Shown: positions 1 through 11,476, numbered from the stretch's first letter. The stretch is 64,000 nt of DNA from Sorangium cellulosum So0157-2 (GCF_000418325.1 NC_021658.1:8632001-8696000); one strand, 5' to 3'. The notes: generated by a model not told the origin, from the letters alone. Program-made: numbers and translations.

Positions 1-12
1 ATGAACAGGGAT

Positions 13-38
13 AGAGATACGATGAGAGTCGTATCTCT
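13..38. repeat. 10-bp perfect hairpin upstream of hcp
   Basis: Arms AGAGATACGA (13-22) and TCGTATCTCT (29-38) are exact reverse complements around a 6-nt loop. No T-run follows on the + strand. It lies about 100 bp before the first hcp start, so it may end the upstream gene or act as a regulatory hairpin or operator for the T6SS genes. The function is inferred only. Confidence 0.55.
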
Positions 39-136
39 CAGGCTCTTACTCCCGATGGGACGAACCGTCTGCCAGCGCGCAATGGGGCGTAGACTGAGCC
101 CAGGCGGCGAGACCTTGAAGGAAGAGGCAATTGACC

Positions 137-640
137 ATGGCGTTGCAAGCTCATCTCACCTTGGAGGGTGTTACGCAGGGCCCGATTCACGGCTCGGTCA
201 CCCAGGCTAAGCGCGAGAACACGATCGCCGTCATCTCCGTGCAGCATCAGGTCGTGAGCCCGCGCGATCCGGCGACCGGGTTGCCCAGCGGCAAGCGGCA
301 GCACAAGCCCTTCGTGATCACGAAGGAGCTCGATAAGGCGACCCCGCTCCTCTACAACGCCCTGGTCAACAACGAGAGCATCAAGACGTGGGAGCTCAAG
401 TTCTACACGCCGGGCGCCAAGGCGATCAACAACGACGGTAAGGAGAAGAACCACTACTCCGTCAAGCTCACGAACGCGACGGTCGCGAGCATCGACTTCC
501 ACATGGAGAACACCCGGCGGGACGCGCAGACGCCGGAGTACGAGAAGGTCGCCTTCACGTACCAGAAGATCGAGTGGTCGTACGACGACGGCAGCGGCGC
601 CCGCCAGGCGGACGACGACTGGGAGACGCCGAACCAGTAG
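137..640 (+). CDS. hcp: Type VI secretion Hcp tube protein (TssD), copy 1
   Basis: This 167-residue protein matches the Hcp/TssD family, which forms stacked hexameric rings of the T6SS inner tube and can carry effectors in its lumen. Visible family hallmarks are the HKPFVITKELDKATPLLYNA segment (about residues 57-76), the WELKFYTP strand, and a C-terminal VAFTYQKIEW strand followed by an acidic tail. The ATG at 137 is preferred over an in-frame TTG at 131, because the family starts near the first beta strand. It is the first gene of a + strand run with a second hcp, tssE, tssF and tssG. A strong hairpin directly downstream could let this copy be made in excess. Confidence 0.9.
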   Translation: MALQAHLTLEGVTQGPIHGSVTQAKRENTIAVISVQHQVVSPRDPATGLPSGKRQHKPFVITKELDKATPLLYNALVNNESIKTWELKFYTPGAKAINNDGKEKNHYSVKLTNATVASIDFHMENTRRDAQTPEYEKVAFTYQKIEWSYDDGSGARQADDDWETPNQ

Positions 641-671
641 CCCCTAGCCTCCGGCTTCGGGTCTCGTCGCG

Positions 672-695
672 CCGGGCGGCCTTCGGGTCGCCCGG
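672..695 (+). terminator. UUCG-tetraloop hairpin between the two hcp genes
   Basis: A 10-bp stem (672-681 with 686-695, one G-U pair) closes on the tetraloop TTCG, an exceptionally stable RNA fold. It is followed by a short weak T-run (TTTGTGG). It sits 32 bp after the first hcp stop and about 90 bp before the second hcp. It probably acts as a partial terminator or 3' stabiliser that raises hcp copy 1 mRNA over the downstream genes; this is inferred. Confidence 0.6.
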
Positions 696-784
696 TCGCG
701 TTTGTGGTCCTGGAGATCGAGCCGGCCGGGAGGTCGCTCGAATTCAGGCATGGCGATACGGCGTCCTCGGATCAGAATGTTGGC

Positions 785-1270
785 ATGCCCCTCAACGCCT
801 ACCTCAGACTCGTCGGCGCAAAGCAAGGGGAAGTCAGGGGTTCCGTCACCCAGAAGGGGCGAGAAGGTAGCATCCTGGTCACTGAGGTGTTCCACTCGCT
901 GGTGGGACCGCGTGACCCGGTGACCGGCCGCCCGACGGGCAAGCGGATGCACAAGCCCTTCATCGTCACGAAGGACCTCGACCGGTCCACCCCGCTCCTC
1001 CTCAGCATGCTCAGCCACAACGAGAGCATCCCCCGCTGGGAGCTCCAGTTCTACCGGTCGGTCGCGATCGGCATCGAGAAGCCGGTCTTCACGGTCCAGC
1101 TCACGAACGCGACCATCTCGAGCATCCAGTTCCACATGCTCAACGTGCGGCACCCGTCGCAAGCGCGCGTGCCCGAGCAGGAGGAGGTCGCGTTCACGTA
1201 CCAGAAGGTGCTCTGGATCTGGAACGACGGCGGCCTCTCGGCCGAGGACGACTGGCTCACCCCGCGCTGA
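785..1270 (+). CDS. hcp: Type VI secretion Hcp tube protein (TssD), copy 2
   Basis: This second Hcp (161 residues) keeps the same frame of conserved segments as copy 1: HKPFIVTKDLDRSTPLL, WELQFYRS, VQLTNATISSIQFHM and VAFTYQKVLW, plus an acidic C-terminus ending DDWLTPR. It differs through most of its length, so this is an old paralogue and not a recent duplication. The ATG at 785 is chosen because it restores the Hcp N-terminus (MPLNAYLRL); an upstream in-frame start at 704 would add 27 unconserved residues. Paired divergent Hcps may form mixed tubes or carry different cargo (inference). Confidence 0.88.
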   Translation: MPLNAYLRLVGAKQGEVRGSVTQKGREGSILVTEVFHSLVGPRDPVTGRPTGKRMHKPFIVTKDLDRSTPLLLSMLSHNESIPRWELQFYRSVAIGIEKPVFTVQLTNATISSIQFHMLNVRHPSQARVPEQEEVAFTYQKVLWIWNDGGLSAEDDWLTPR

Positions 1271-1317
1271 AACGCCGGGCTTCCGCTCGAGGCGCGAGCT
1301 GAGCTACGATCCGCGCC

Positions 1318-1740
1318 GTGGCCGGCCCATCGCTCCTCACCCGCATCCAGCACGCGGCCGACCCGCACTCGACGGAGCGGCACACCTACCGGGATCACGA
1401 CCTCGAGTCGGCCATCCTGACGCACCTCGGGCACATGCTGAACACCCGCCAGGGCAGCTCGCTGACCTGCCCGGACTACGGCCTCATGGAGGTCTCCGAG
1501 GTGCTGCACGAGTTCCCCGAGGCGATCGGCCTGGTGCAGCGCTCGCTCAAGAACTGCATCCAGGCCTACGAGCCGCGGCTGAAGAACGTGCAGGTCCGGC
1601 ACGTGCGCAACGACTCGGTGCTGCAGTCGATGATCCTCGAGTTCGAGATCACCGCGCAGATCCAGTTCCCCGACGGCCGGCGCCAGGCGCTTCGGCTCGG
1701 CGCCGCGGTGGACCAGAGCGGCAACGTCCGGATGACGTAG
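1318..1740 (+). CDS. tssE: T6SS baseplate protein TssE (gp25-like)
   Basis: This 140-residue protein is TssE, homologous to the phage T4 gp25 baseplate protein that helps start sheath polymerisation. The family pattern is visible: an early arginine-rich segment, then LESAILTHLGHMLNTRQGSS, the proline-containing CPDYGL motif and a late beta-rich LEFEITAQIQFPDG stretch. The start is a GTG at 1318, 47 bp after hcp copy 2. The order hcp-tssE-tssF-tssG is the usual T6SS core order. Confidence 0.88.
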   Translation: MAGPSLLTRIQHAADPHSTERHTYRDHDLESAILTHLGHMLNTRQGSSLTCPDYGLMEVSEVLHEFPEAIGLVQRSLKNCIQAYEPRLKNVQVRHVRNDSVLQSMILEFEITAQIQFPDGRRQALRLGAAVDQSGNVRMT

Positions 1741-1813
1741 CTTCTGTCCGGCGGCCGAGCTCACGGCGGTTGACACGCTTCGGCCCAGGCGGTCGACTGG
1801 CGGTGGCGAGAGG

Positions 1814-3583
1814 ATGTTCAACAAGTACTACCAGGACGAGCTCACCTACCTGAGGGACCTGGGGCGGGAGTTCGCCGCGGCCTACCCCGGGATCGCGCCC
1901 ATGCTCGCGGAGCGCGGCGGCGACCCGGACGTCGAGCGCCTGCTCGAGGGCGTCGCCTTCCTGACGGGCAAGATCCGCCAGAAGCTCGACGACGAGCTCC
2001 CCGAGGTGATCCACTCGGTCGCGTCGCTGCTCTTTCCGCATTACCTCCGTCAGATCCCGGCGACGTCGATCATCGAGTTCACGCCGCTGCCGAACGTCGT
2101 GCGCGAGAGGCTCGTCGTGGCCCGGCACGCGGAGGTCGGGTCGGTGCCGGTCGACGGCGTCTCGTGCCGGTTCCGCACCACGCAGGACGTCGAGCTCGTC
2201 CCGCTCGCGGTGGAGGACGTGCGCGTCGACACCGGCGCGCAGCTCGCGCAGACGCTCCGCATCGAGCTCCGCCTGACCGGGGGCGCCGCGCTCGCGGGCC
2301 TGTCGCTCTCGTCGCTCCGCTTCTACATCCACGGCGAGCGTCGGCTCCAGGACGACCTCCGCCTCTGGGTCGGCGCGCACGTCGACACCGTCGCGCTCGC
2401 CGCCGTGGACGCGTCCGGGCGCGACACGACGATCGCGTCGCTCCCGGGGCGCGCCGTGCGGCTCACCGGCTTCACCGACGAAGAGGCGCTGATCCCGTAC
2501 CCGAAGACGGTCTACCCGGGCTTCCGGCTCCTGCAGGAGTTCTTCACGCTCCCGCAGAAGTTCGCGTTCTTCGAGGTGACCGGCCTCCAGGCGCTCTCGG
2601 CGGAGCGGATCTCCGACCGCTTCGCGATCTTGCTGCAGTTCAGGGACGGGCTCCCGCCGGGGACCCGCGTCAGCCGGGAGAACCTCCGGCTGTTCTGCTC
2701 GCCGGTCGTGAACCTGTTCGAGCACACGAGCGATCCGATCAAGCCCGAGGCCACCAAGCACGAGTACCTGTGCCGCCCCGCGGGCGCGACGCCCGCGGCC
2801 TTCGAGATCCACAGCATCGACAAGGTCGTCGGGATCGCCCGCCGCACGAGCCAGCGCGTCGAGATCCCCTCGTTCTTCAGCTTCCAGCACGAGCTCGATC
2901 CCGAGGCCGCCGCGCGGACGATCTTCTACCAGACGCACCTCCGCCCGGCCGCGATCGGCGACGGCATCGACATGTACCTGTCGTTCGGCTCGCCGCAGGA
3001 CGCCGGGGCGCTCCCCGAGTTCGACGTGATCAGCATCGAGGCGACGAGCACGAACCGCCGCCTGCCGGCGCAGCTGAAGCTCGGCGATCTGCGGGTGCCG
3101 ACGGCGACCTCCCCCGCGGTGGCGAGCTTCACGAACCTCACGGGCGTCACCGCGCCGCTCCCGCCGCCGATCGGGCGCGAGCTGCAGTGGCGCGTGCTGG
3201 CCCACATGGCGATGAGCTACCGCTCGATCACCGATCTCGAGGTGCTCCGGGCGACGGTCGATCTCTACAACTTCCAGGCGATCGTCGATCGCCAGGCGGC
3301 GCGCGCGAACCAGCTCCGCCTGGCCGCGATCAAGTCGATCCGGGTGCGGCCGACCGACCGGCTGTACCGGGGCGCGCCGGTGCGCGGCGTCGCGGTCGAC
3401 GTCGAGCTCGACGAGGGCGGGTTCGTCGGCGAGGGCGAGATGTACCTGTTCGCGAGCATCCTCAACGAGATGCTCGGGTCCTACGTCTCGTTGAACTCGT
3501 TCACGCAGCTGACGGTCACCGGCACGAACACACGCGTGGTGCACAAATGGGAGCCGAAGAGCGGCAGCCTGACGCTGATCTGA
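1814..3583 (+). CDS. tssF: T6SS baseplate protein TssF
   Basis: The 589-residue product is TssF (VasA/ImpG family), a structural part of the T6SS baseplate wedge that works with TssG, TssE and TssK. The N-terminus (MFNKYYQDELTYLRDLGREF) and the following segment on the first helical domain with RIRQKLDDELPEV-like spacing and LFPHYLRQIP are characteristic. The length fits the family. The ATG at 1814 is preceded by a GAGAGG ribosome-binding sequence. The stop overlaps the next gene's start region, indicating translational coupling with TssG. Confidence 0.92.
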   Translation: MFNKYYQDELTYLRDLGREFAAAYPGIAPMLAERGGDPDVERLLEGVAFLTGKIRQKLDDELPEVIHSVASLLFPHYLRQIPATSIIEFTPLPNVVRERLVVARHAEVGSVPVDGVSCRFRTTQDVELVPLAVEDVRVDTGAQLAQTLRIELRLTGGAALAGLSLSSLRFYIHGERRLQDDLRLWVGAHVDTVALAAVDASGRDTTIASLPGRAVRLTGFTDEEALIPYPKTVYPGFRLLQEFFTLPQKFAFFEVTGLQALSAERISDRFAILLQFRDGLPPGTRVSRENLRLFCSPVVNLFEHTSDPIKPEATKHEYLCRPAGATPAAFEIHSIDKVVGIARRTSQRVEIPSFFSFQHELDPEAAARTIFYQTHLRPAAIGDGIDMYLSFGSPQDAGALPEFDVISIEATSTNRRLPAQLKLGDLRVPTATSPAVASFTNLTGVTAPLPPPIGRELQWRVLAHMAMSYRSITDLEVLRATVDLYNFQAIVDRQAARANQLRLAAIKSIRVRPTDRLYRGAPVRGVAVDVELDEGGFVGEGEMYLFASILNEMLGSYVSLNSFTQLTVTGTNTRVVHKWEPKSGSLTLI

Positions 3584-4680
3584 GGGCGGCCGCGACGAGG
3601 GGCGCCGCGGCCGCCGACCCCGCGGCGCTGGAGGCGCTCCGGCGCCTCGCGCAGACCGCGCCGCGCTTCTCGTACTACCGCCTCGTCTACCTGCTCGAGC
3701 GGCTCTTCCCCGCCTCGCCGCCGGTGGGCCAGCTCGGGCCGGTGCAGGACGAGCGCATCCGGCTGCGCGGCGATCCGTCGCTCGTCTTCGCGTCGAGCGA
3801 CGTGAGCGAGCTCGCGCCGGTCAAGTACGCGGACGGGGTCCAGCGGGCGCGGGTCTCGACCACGTTCCTCGGCCTGTACGGCTCGGTGTCGCCGCTGCCG
3901 GCGTACTTCATCGAGCAGATCGCGCTGGCCGACTACCAGGGCGGGCCGCAGCCGGTCCGCGAGCTCCTCGACGTCCTCCACCACCGGCTCCTGTCGCTGC
4001 TCTACCGCGCGTGGACCAAGTACCGGCTGCCCGTCACGTACCGCAAGCAGGGCGCCGATCCGTTCTCGCGCCGGATGCTCTGCGCCGTCGGCCTCGACGG
4101 GTTCCGCGACTACGAGACGCCGCTCGACCGCTTCTTCTTCCTCCGGTACGCGCCGATCCTCGCCTCGAAGTCGCGCTCGGCGCGGAACCTCGAGACGGTG
4201 CTCTCCGAGATGCTCGGGGACATCGGCGTGAAGATCGAGCAGTTCGTCGGCCACTGGACGAAGATCGAGAAGCCGTTCAGGAACAAGCTCGGCGTGATGA
4301 ACCACCAGCTCGGCGAGAGCCTGACGCTGGGGCGCTACGTGTTCGACGGGTCGGGCCGCTACAAGGTCGTGCTCGGCCCGGTCGGCTACGACGAGTACCT
4401 CTCGTTCCTGCCCGGCGGCCAGCGTCAGGAGCTCGTCCGCGGCATCATCGAGACGTTCACGCCGGGCATCCACGACGTGATGCTCGAGATCCACGTGGAC
4501 ACGGAGGAGGCGCCGCGGTTCCAGCTCGGCTCGCCGCGCGCCTCGACGCTCAAGCGCACCGCGTGGATCGGCGGCTCCGCGGCGGAGCGGCTCGTGATCA
4601 CGATCCCCCTCGACGACAAGCACCTCGCGGGCGGCGACGACGAGGACGACGAGGATCGGGGCGAGCCCCCGCCGATGTGA
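3547..4680 (+). CDS. tssG: T6SS baseplate protein TssG
   Basis: This is TssG (VasB/ImpH family), 377 residues, the partner of TssF in the baseplate wedge. Recognisable family segments include FSYYRLVYLLERLFP near the N-terminus, the LGLYGSVSPLPAYFIEQI segment, and the later LGRYVFDGSGRYKVVLGPV. The only suitable start is the ATG at 3547, inside the last 37 bases of tssF, so the two genes overlap in different frames. The C-terminus ends in an acidic tail (DDEDDEDRGEPPPM). The cluster stops here: a convergent lipoprotein gene begins 20 bp later, so tssB, C, J, K, L, M and clpV must lie outside the window. Confidence 0.9.
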   Translation: MGAEERQPDADLRAAATRGAAAADPAALEALRRLAQTAPRFSYYRLVYLLERLFPASPPVGQLGPVQDERIRLRGDPSLVFASSDVSELAPVKYADGVQRARVSTTFLGLYGSVSPLPAYFIEQIALADYQGGPQPVRELLDVLHHRLLSLLYRAWTKYRLPVTYRKQGADPFSRRMLCAVGLDGFRDYETPLDRFFFLRYAPILASKSRSARNLETVLSEMLGDIGVKIEQFVGHWTKIEKPFRNKLGVMNHQLGESLTLGRYVFDGSGRYKVVLGPVGYDEYLSFLPGGQRQELVRGIIETFTPGIHDVMLEIHVDTEEAPRFQLGSPRASTLKRTAWIGGSAAERLVITIPLDDKHLAGGDDEDDEDRGEPPPM

Positions 4681-4700
4681 CGGGGGCGCGCGGCGGGCGC

Positions 4701-5402
4701 TCAGTACACGGTGAGGCTCTGCAGCGCGGCCGTGATCTCGTCGGCGTTCGCGTCGATGTTCTCGTGGTGCACGATCTGCACGAGCAGGACGCGGCGGGGG
4801 CTCCGGACGAGGATCTCGTGGGCGAAGGCCTCGGACACGGGCTTCGAGGGGACCTTCGCCTTGACGAGGTAGCTGCGCCCCTGCGTGTTCGCGGTGGCCA
4901 CCGGGGCGCGGCCGGAGAGGATCTCCGCGCCCTGCTCCTCCAGGTCGGCCTCGTAGCGCTTGAGCACGTCGGGCCACGGGTCCTCGGGGCTGTCGATGCG
5001 CTCGTAGATCGAGAACAGGAACTGGCGCGGGGACTGGTACGTGATGAAGCGGCGCTCGGGCGTGTAGTCGGCGCCGCCGACGTTCCAGTCCATGGGGCGG
5101 CTGATGCGGACGTCGCCGTTCATGAGGCCCACGCCGATCCGGCGCGGCACCCGGTCGGTGGCCGGGGCGTCGAGCGGCGGGAAGTACACCTCGAAGCTCT
5201 GGTCCTTGCTCAGCAGCCCGCTGGCGCCGTGGAGATAGAAGACTTCGTCCTGCCTGGGGGCGGCGGGCGACCCGCCGCAGCCGGCGAGCAGCGCGATCAT
5301 GGCCGCGGCGGCGCAGGCCGCTCCGGCGCGCCCCGCGGCGGCCGCGAGCCCTGCGCGGAGGGCGGGGACGTGCGCGAGCATCGGCGTTCCGAGGTGCCTC
5401 AT
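4701..5402 (-). CDS. Predicted lipoprotein, unknown function
   Basis: This 233-residue protein starts with a long Ala-rich signal region ending in a lipobox (ALLAGC, Cys about residue 42), so it should be a lipid-anchored envelope protein. The mature part is a single alpha/beta domain with FEVYFPPLDAP and TQGRSYLVKAKVP strands that loosely resembles DcrB/PsbP-like folds; that is only a guess. The ATG at 5402 is used; 5381 is an alternative. It converges on tssG with 20 bp between the stops. It is not recognised as a known T6SS part such as TssJ. Confidence 0.7.
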   Translation of the reverse strand: MRHLGTPMLAHVPALRAGLAAAAGRAGAACAAAAMIALLAGCGGSPAAPRQDEVFYLHGASGLLSKDQSFEVYFPPLDAPATDRVPRRIGVGLMNGDVRISRPMDWNVGGADYTPERRFITYQSPRQFLFSIYERIDSPEDPWPDVLKRYEADLEEQGAEILSGRAPVATANTQGRSYLVKAKVPSKPVSEAFAHEILVRSPRRVLLVQIVHHENIDANADEITAALQSLTVY

Positions 5403-5549
5403 CGGGCGAACTTTAGGCCAGCGGGGGCGCGCCAGCCAAATGTTCGCAGAGGAGTTTGCCCTCGGGGCGTCCGGCATTGAATGATTGCCCGGCCCGGGCA
5501 GCGCTGCGCCCGCCGATCGAGGCGACGCCCCAGGTGCCGCGAGAGAGCC

Positions 5550-6254
5550 ATGTCGAACGAAAGCAAACCGAGCCGCAAGGGCGCGCCCGCCGGAGCACCG
5601 GCGGCGAGCGCGCCGAGCCCCCCCTTCCGCATGAGCCCCGCCCACGGGCGTCCGGCGCCTAGCCGCGCGCCAGGGCGCCCCGCGCTCGCGGCGGCGTTCG
5701 CGCTTTCGCTGGGGGTCCCGGCGTGCAGCGGCATCGACGCCGGCGTGGAGTACCCGGGCGACCTGCCCGAGATCGACAGGTTCCTCTTGACGCCCGAGAA
5801 CGGCCGCGAGGCGCCGCTCGCGTTCGGGGAGTTCAAGGTGAGCCCCGAGGCGTGCCAGGGCGTCGACACGCACCCGGTGACGCAGAAGCTCGCGCCCGAC
5901 GACCTCACGCGCTTCCTGTCGGCGCAGGGCGCCGGGAGCATCGCCCCGAAGCAGGCGAGGTCGAACCTGTACTGGTTCGACTTCCCTTCGAGCGACAAGT
6001 CGTTCGTGCGGCTGCGCCTTGCGGTGCTCGAGGATTCGGAGCGCGCGACGAAGGATCTCCACGACGCGGTGCTGCAGCACGGGCCGGGCTGGTGGGGCGT
6101 CCGCCGCTCGAACCTTGCCGTGCTGGCGCCGAAGGCGAGCCTGCGGGAGGCGATGGCGTTCGCGATCAAGTACAAGCTCGTCTGCTGGGGGGTGTTCACG
6201 TACGCGGGCAACGACGACGCGTACGTGGTCCCGGGGCCCTACGCCGAGCTCTGA
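5550..6254 (+). CDS. Predicted lipoprotein, unknown function
   Basis: The product (234 residues from the ATG at 5550) has a hydrophobic signal segment and a lipobox (LGVPAC) at about residue 59. A start at the internal ATG 5631 would place the lipidated Cys at 32, a more usual distance, so the true start is uncertain. The mature region has a conserved-looking globular domain ending in VVPGPYAEL, with no catalytic motif I recognise. It is divergent from the preceding lipoprotein gene, and they share a 147-bp gap. Confidence 0.65.
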   Translation: MSNESKPSRKGAPAGAPAASAPSPPFRMSPAHGRPAPSRAPGRPALAAAFALSLGVPACSGIDAGVEYPGDLPEIDRFLLTPENGREAPLAFGEFKVSPEACQGVDTHPVTQKLAPDDLTRFLSAQGAGSIAPKQARSNLYWFDFPSSDKSFVRLRLAVLEDSERATKDLHDAVLQHGPGWWGVRRSNLAVLAPKASLREAMAFAIKYKLVCWGVFTYAGNDDAYVVPGPYAEL

Positions 6255-6361
6255 GGCGAGCCGACCGCGGACGCGAGGCCGAGGCGCCCCCCGGCGCCGC
6301 CGTGCCTTGGCGACCTCTGCGGATCTGGCCCAGCTGCCGGGAGACCGCGTAGACTGCGCCC

Positions 6362-7420
6362 ATGCGCCGTTACGTCTTGCTCGCCGCCGCCGTCGCTCCG
6401 ATCCTCGCCGTAACCGCAGCCGTCACCGTGCCCGGCTGCGGCGAGGAGTTCGAGAACATCTGCGCGTTCCTCGGGGATCCGAACAGTTGTTACCGGACGT
6501 TCCACGTCGAGACCGAGGCCCGGTGCGCAGTGCCGCGCGAGGGGGACGCGCCGACAGGCAAGTTTGCCAGCCGAGAGACTCTCGACGTCTGCTTCCTGAC
6601 CAGCGGGGGTCAGGTCGTCTTCGATCCACCGCTCGATCTCGCGGCGTTTCCTCCGAAGAGCCTCTCGTTCAAGCGCCTCGACGCCCAAGCGCAGGAATGT
6701 GGCTCCTTCACATTCTCGGGCGACTTCAACTATTCGGTTTCGATTGCGTGCAACCAGGATGACGTGGACGCCGGCGTCGAGAGCTGCCCTGACGCCGGTC
6801 CCGCGGAAGACGGAACTTTCGCGGTGCGCGGGACGGTGACCGTCACGACACCCGAGAACCGCGACACGCTCGACGTGAGCTGCGCCGACGGGACGCACCA
6901 CTTCAATCGGATCGACGCCGAAAAGAAGTGCCCGGAGTACGCCCAGCTGCTCCCGAGGGCAGTGCTCAGGACGAGCCCGGGGAATCAGCCGCCTCCAGAC
7001 GCAGGCCCGCAGGCTCCAGACGGCTTTGCGGGCTTCATCTCCTTCAGCGTTCACTACCCGCACCGCGATGTCACCCTGAACGCTGAGGGCCAGCTCGACG
7101 CGGGCACACCGGCCGAGGTGGTGGAGTATTTCTACTGCGAGATTCCGCCGCCTCCGGCGCTCTGCTTCAACGGCGTCAAGGACGGCCCGGAGACTGACAT
7201 CGACTGCGGCGGCGCGCTTTGCGATAGGGACTGCGGGGATGGGCAGTCCTGCGTCACCGAGGACGACTGCACGTCCGGGATATGTGAAGTCGATCCCTCA
7301 ACCGGCTTCAAGACATGCCAGGCTGCCGAGGGTGAGGGCGGCGCAGGCGGCACCGACGGCACGGGCAGCGCAGGCGGCACCGGCGGCGCGGGCGGGGCTG
7401 GCGGCACCGGCGGACAGTGA
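6362..7420 (+). CDS. Cys-rich surface lipoprotein with Gly-rich tail
   Basis: The 352-residue protein carries an N-terminal signal with lipobox-like VTVPGC (Cys about 26). It has several paired cysteines, then at about residues 265-315 the module CFNGVKDGPETDIDCGG followed by regularly spaced Cys and Asp residues. This module is frequent in myxobacterial outer-surface proteins and is probably disulfide-stabilised. The last 30 residues are a low-complexity Gly/Ala/Thr run. It is probably a surface-exposed structural or adhesion protein; no enzymatic motif is visible. Confidence 0.75.
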   Translation: MRRYVLLAAAVAPILAVTAAVTVPGCGEEFENICAFLGDPNSCYRTFHVETEARCAVPREGDAPTGKFASRETLDVCFLTSGGQVVFDPPLDLAAFPPKSLSFKRLDAQAQECGSFTFSGDFNYSVSIACNQDDVDAGVESCPDAGPAEDGTFAVRGTVTVTTPENRDTLDVSCADGTHHFNRIDAEKKCPEYAQLLPRAVLRTSPGNQPPPDAGPQAPDGFAGFISFSVHYPHRDVTLNAEGQLDAGTPAEVVEYFYCEIPPPPALCFNGVKDGPETDIDCGGALCDRDCGDGQSCVTEDDCTSGICEVDPSTGFKTCQAAEGEGGAGGTDGTGSAGGTGGAGGAGGTGGQ

Positions 7421-7427
7421 GCTTCGT

Positions 7428-7459
7428 GGGGCTGGGCCTGTCACGCAGCGCCCAGCCCC
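7428..7459. terminator. Bidirectional terminator between convergent genes
   Basis: Perfect arms GGGGCTGGGC (7428-7437) and GCCCAGCCCC (7450-7459) enclose a loop that itself contains a CTG/CAG mini-stem. It lies in the 46-bp gap between the stop of the Cys-rich lipoprotein (7420) and the stop of the minus-strand FHA gene (7467), so it can serve both. Confidence 0.7.
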
Positions 7460-7466
7460 TCTCCGC

Positions 7467-8827
7467 TCACGCCACCAGCACCTTCACCACGAACGTCGTG
7501 CTCCCGAGCCGCAGACGGTCGTTGTCGCGCAGCTGCCGGCGCTCGCCCTGCCCGAGGCGCTGCTCGTTGACGAAGGTGCCGTTGCGCGAGCCGTCGTCCT
7601 CGATGAACACCTGGCCCGTCGTCGGGTCGGCGTGGAGCGACGCGTGCCGCGACGACGCGCTCGCGTCCGGCAGCCCGATCTCCGTCGCCGGATCCGCCCC
7701 GGCGCGCCCCACCTGGGTGCGCCCGCTGTAGATCGGCCAGAAGCTGCCCCCCGGGTCGTTCTGGAACGTCACGAGGAAGCCGACGAGCACGCGCGACGGC
7801 TGCCCCGGGACCGGCTGCACCGCCGCCGGCACCGCGCCCTGCACGATCGGCGGCGCGACGATCGCCGGCTGCCCCGCCGCCGGCACCGCGCCCTGCACGA
7901 TCGGCGGCGCGACGATCGCCGGCGCCCTGCCCTGCGCCACCGCGGGCACCCCGCCCTGCACCAGCGGCGGCGGCGCCATCCCCCCGCCCTGCACCAGCGG
8001 CGGCGGCACCACCGCCCCGCCCTGCACCAGCGGCGGCGGCACCACCGCCCCGCCCTGCACCAGCGTTGTTGGCACCACCGCCCCGCCCTGCACCAGCGGC
8101 GGCGGCACCACCGCCCCGCCCTGCACCAGCGGCGGCGGCACCACCGCCCCGCCCTGCACCAGCGGCGGCGGCACCACCGCCCCGCCCTGCACCAGCGGCG
8201 GCGGCACCACCGCCCCGCCCTGCACCAGCGGCGGCGGCACCACCGCCCCGCCGTCGGCACGACCATCGGCGGCTGCGCCACCATCTGCGGGGGCGTGCCG
8301 AAGATCGGCGCCGGCGACCCGGCCGGCTGCCCCATCGCGCCGCCCATCGACGCGCCTGGCACGATGCCCGGGATCGGCGATGCCAGCGGCGGCTGGGCGG
8401 GCGTGACGCCCGGCTGGTTCATCGGAGGCGACGACGGCTGCGACGTGAGCCCCGCCGAAGGAGCCGCGCGCGCCCACGGAGAGACCGGGAACGGAGAGTC
8501 CGCGCCGCTCGTGAAAGGGACGCCTCCCGGCGACGCCGCGAGACCACCGCCCACCCCGACCTGAGGAGGAGGCGGGTAGACCCCCTGGGCGCCGCCCACC
8601 GCGCCGTACCCCTGCGGCGCCGCGCCGCCGTAGCCGGAGGCGACCGATTGCCCCGGATAGCCCGGTGGGCCAGGCGGAGCGTAGGCGCCCGCGCCCCCCT
8701 GCACCGGCGGCGGAGGCGCGACCGGACCGGAGGCTGAAGGCGCAGCACCCGCCACGCTCGCGCCGCACATCGTGCAGGCAGCGTCGGTTTCCTTGAGCAT
8801 CCACGCGCAGTTCGGGCACGGCCTCAT
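7467..8827 (-). pseudogene. FHA-domain protein with zinc ribbon, frameshifted
   Basis: The N-terminal frame (8827 down to about 8252) encodes a zinc-ribbon start (RPCPNCAWMLKE, CTMCGAS) and a Pro/Gly-rich linker. The C-terminal frame (about 8252 down to 7467) encodes a nine-copy VVPPPLVQGGA repeat and a typical forkhead-associated domain (VGR, SSRHASL, NGTFVN), which binds phosphothreonine. Around 8252 the reading frame shifts by one base. Without the shift the linker would run straight into the repeat. In the wrong frame the repeat reads as an implausible Arg/Cys/Trp string that stops at 7769. It is either a real inactivation, slippage in the repeat, or a sequencing error. FHA proteins of this kind usually partner Ser/Thr kinases or T6SS. 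Confidence 0.75.
7953..8253 (-). repeat. 33-bp coding repeat array, nine copies
   Basis: A 33-bp unit encoding VVPPPLVQGGA is repeated nine times within the FHA gene. One copy carries a TTGTTG variation giving VVPTTLVQGG, and the last is degenerate (MAPPPLVQGG). Copies are nearly identical at the DNA level, pointing to recent expansion or homogenisation. Confidence 0.85.
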
Positions 8828-8955
8828 GCGACGACGAGGCTACCGATTCGCTTGACATCCGTCGAGACGAAAGCCTGCGGCAACCGCGCGCACGCCCGCG
8901 GCTCCCGGCGCGGCGCGCGACGAGCCGGGAGCCCCTGTTGACGAAAGAGTGAACG

Positions 8956-8990
8956 AAAAAGGCGCCGCGCGTCCAAGCCGCGCGGCGCCT
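8956..8990 (-). terminator. Rho-independent terminator of lon
   Basis: A perfect 12-bp stem (8960-8971 with 8979-8990) and 7-nt loop are followed, on the minus strand, by a run of five T residues (complement of AAAAA 8956-8960). It sits 33 bp after the lon stop and before the start of the FHA gene. Confidence 0.88.
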
Positions 8991-9022
8991 CGCAGACCGA
9001 TCGCAGCGCGATCGCCCCCGGA

Positions 9023-11476
<2,454 letters not shown>

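Noticed and set aside
1..210. Open frame at the window start
   Set aside because: It runs through the hairpin and the ribosome site of hcp, has no motif, and overlaps the hcp start.
1649..3544. A 631-residue minus-strand frame opposite tssF
   Set aside because: No motif and Arg/Asp-rich composition; it is a shadow of tssF.
7953..8253. CRISPR-like array
   Set aside because: The 33-bp units are contiguous, without spacers, and encode a coherent peptide repeat.
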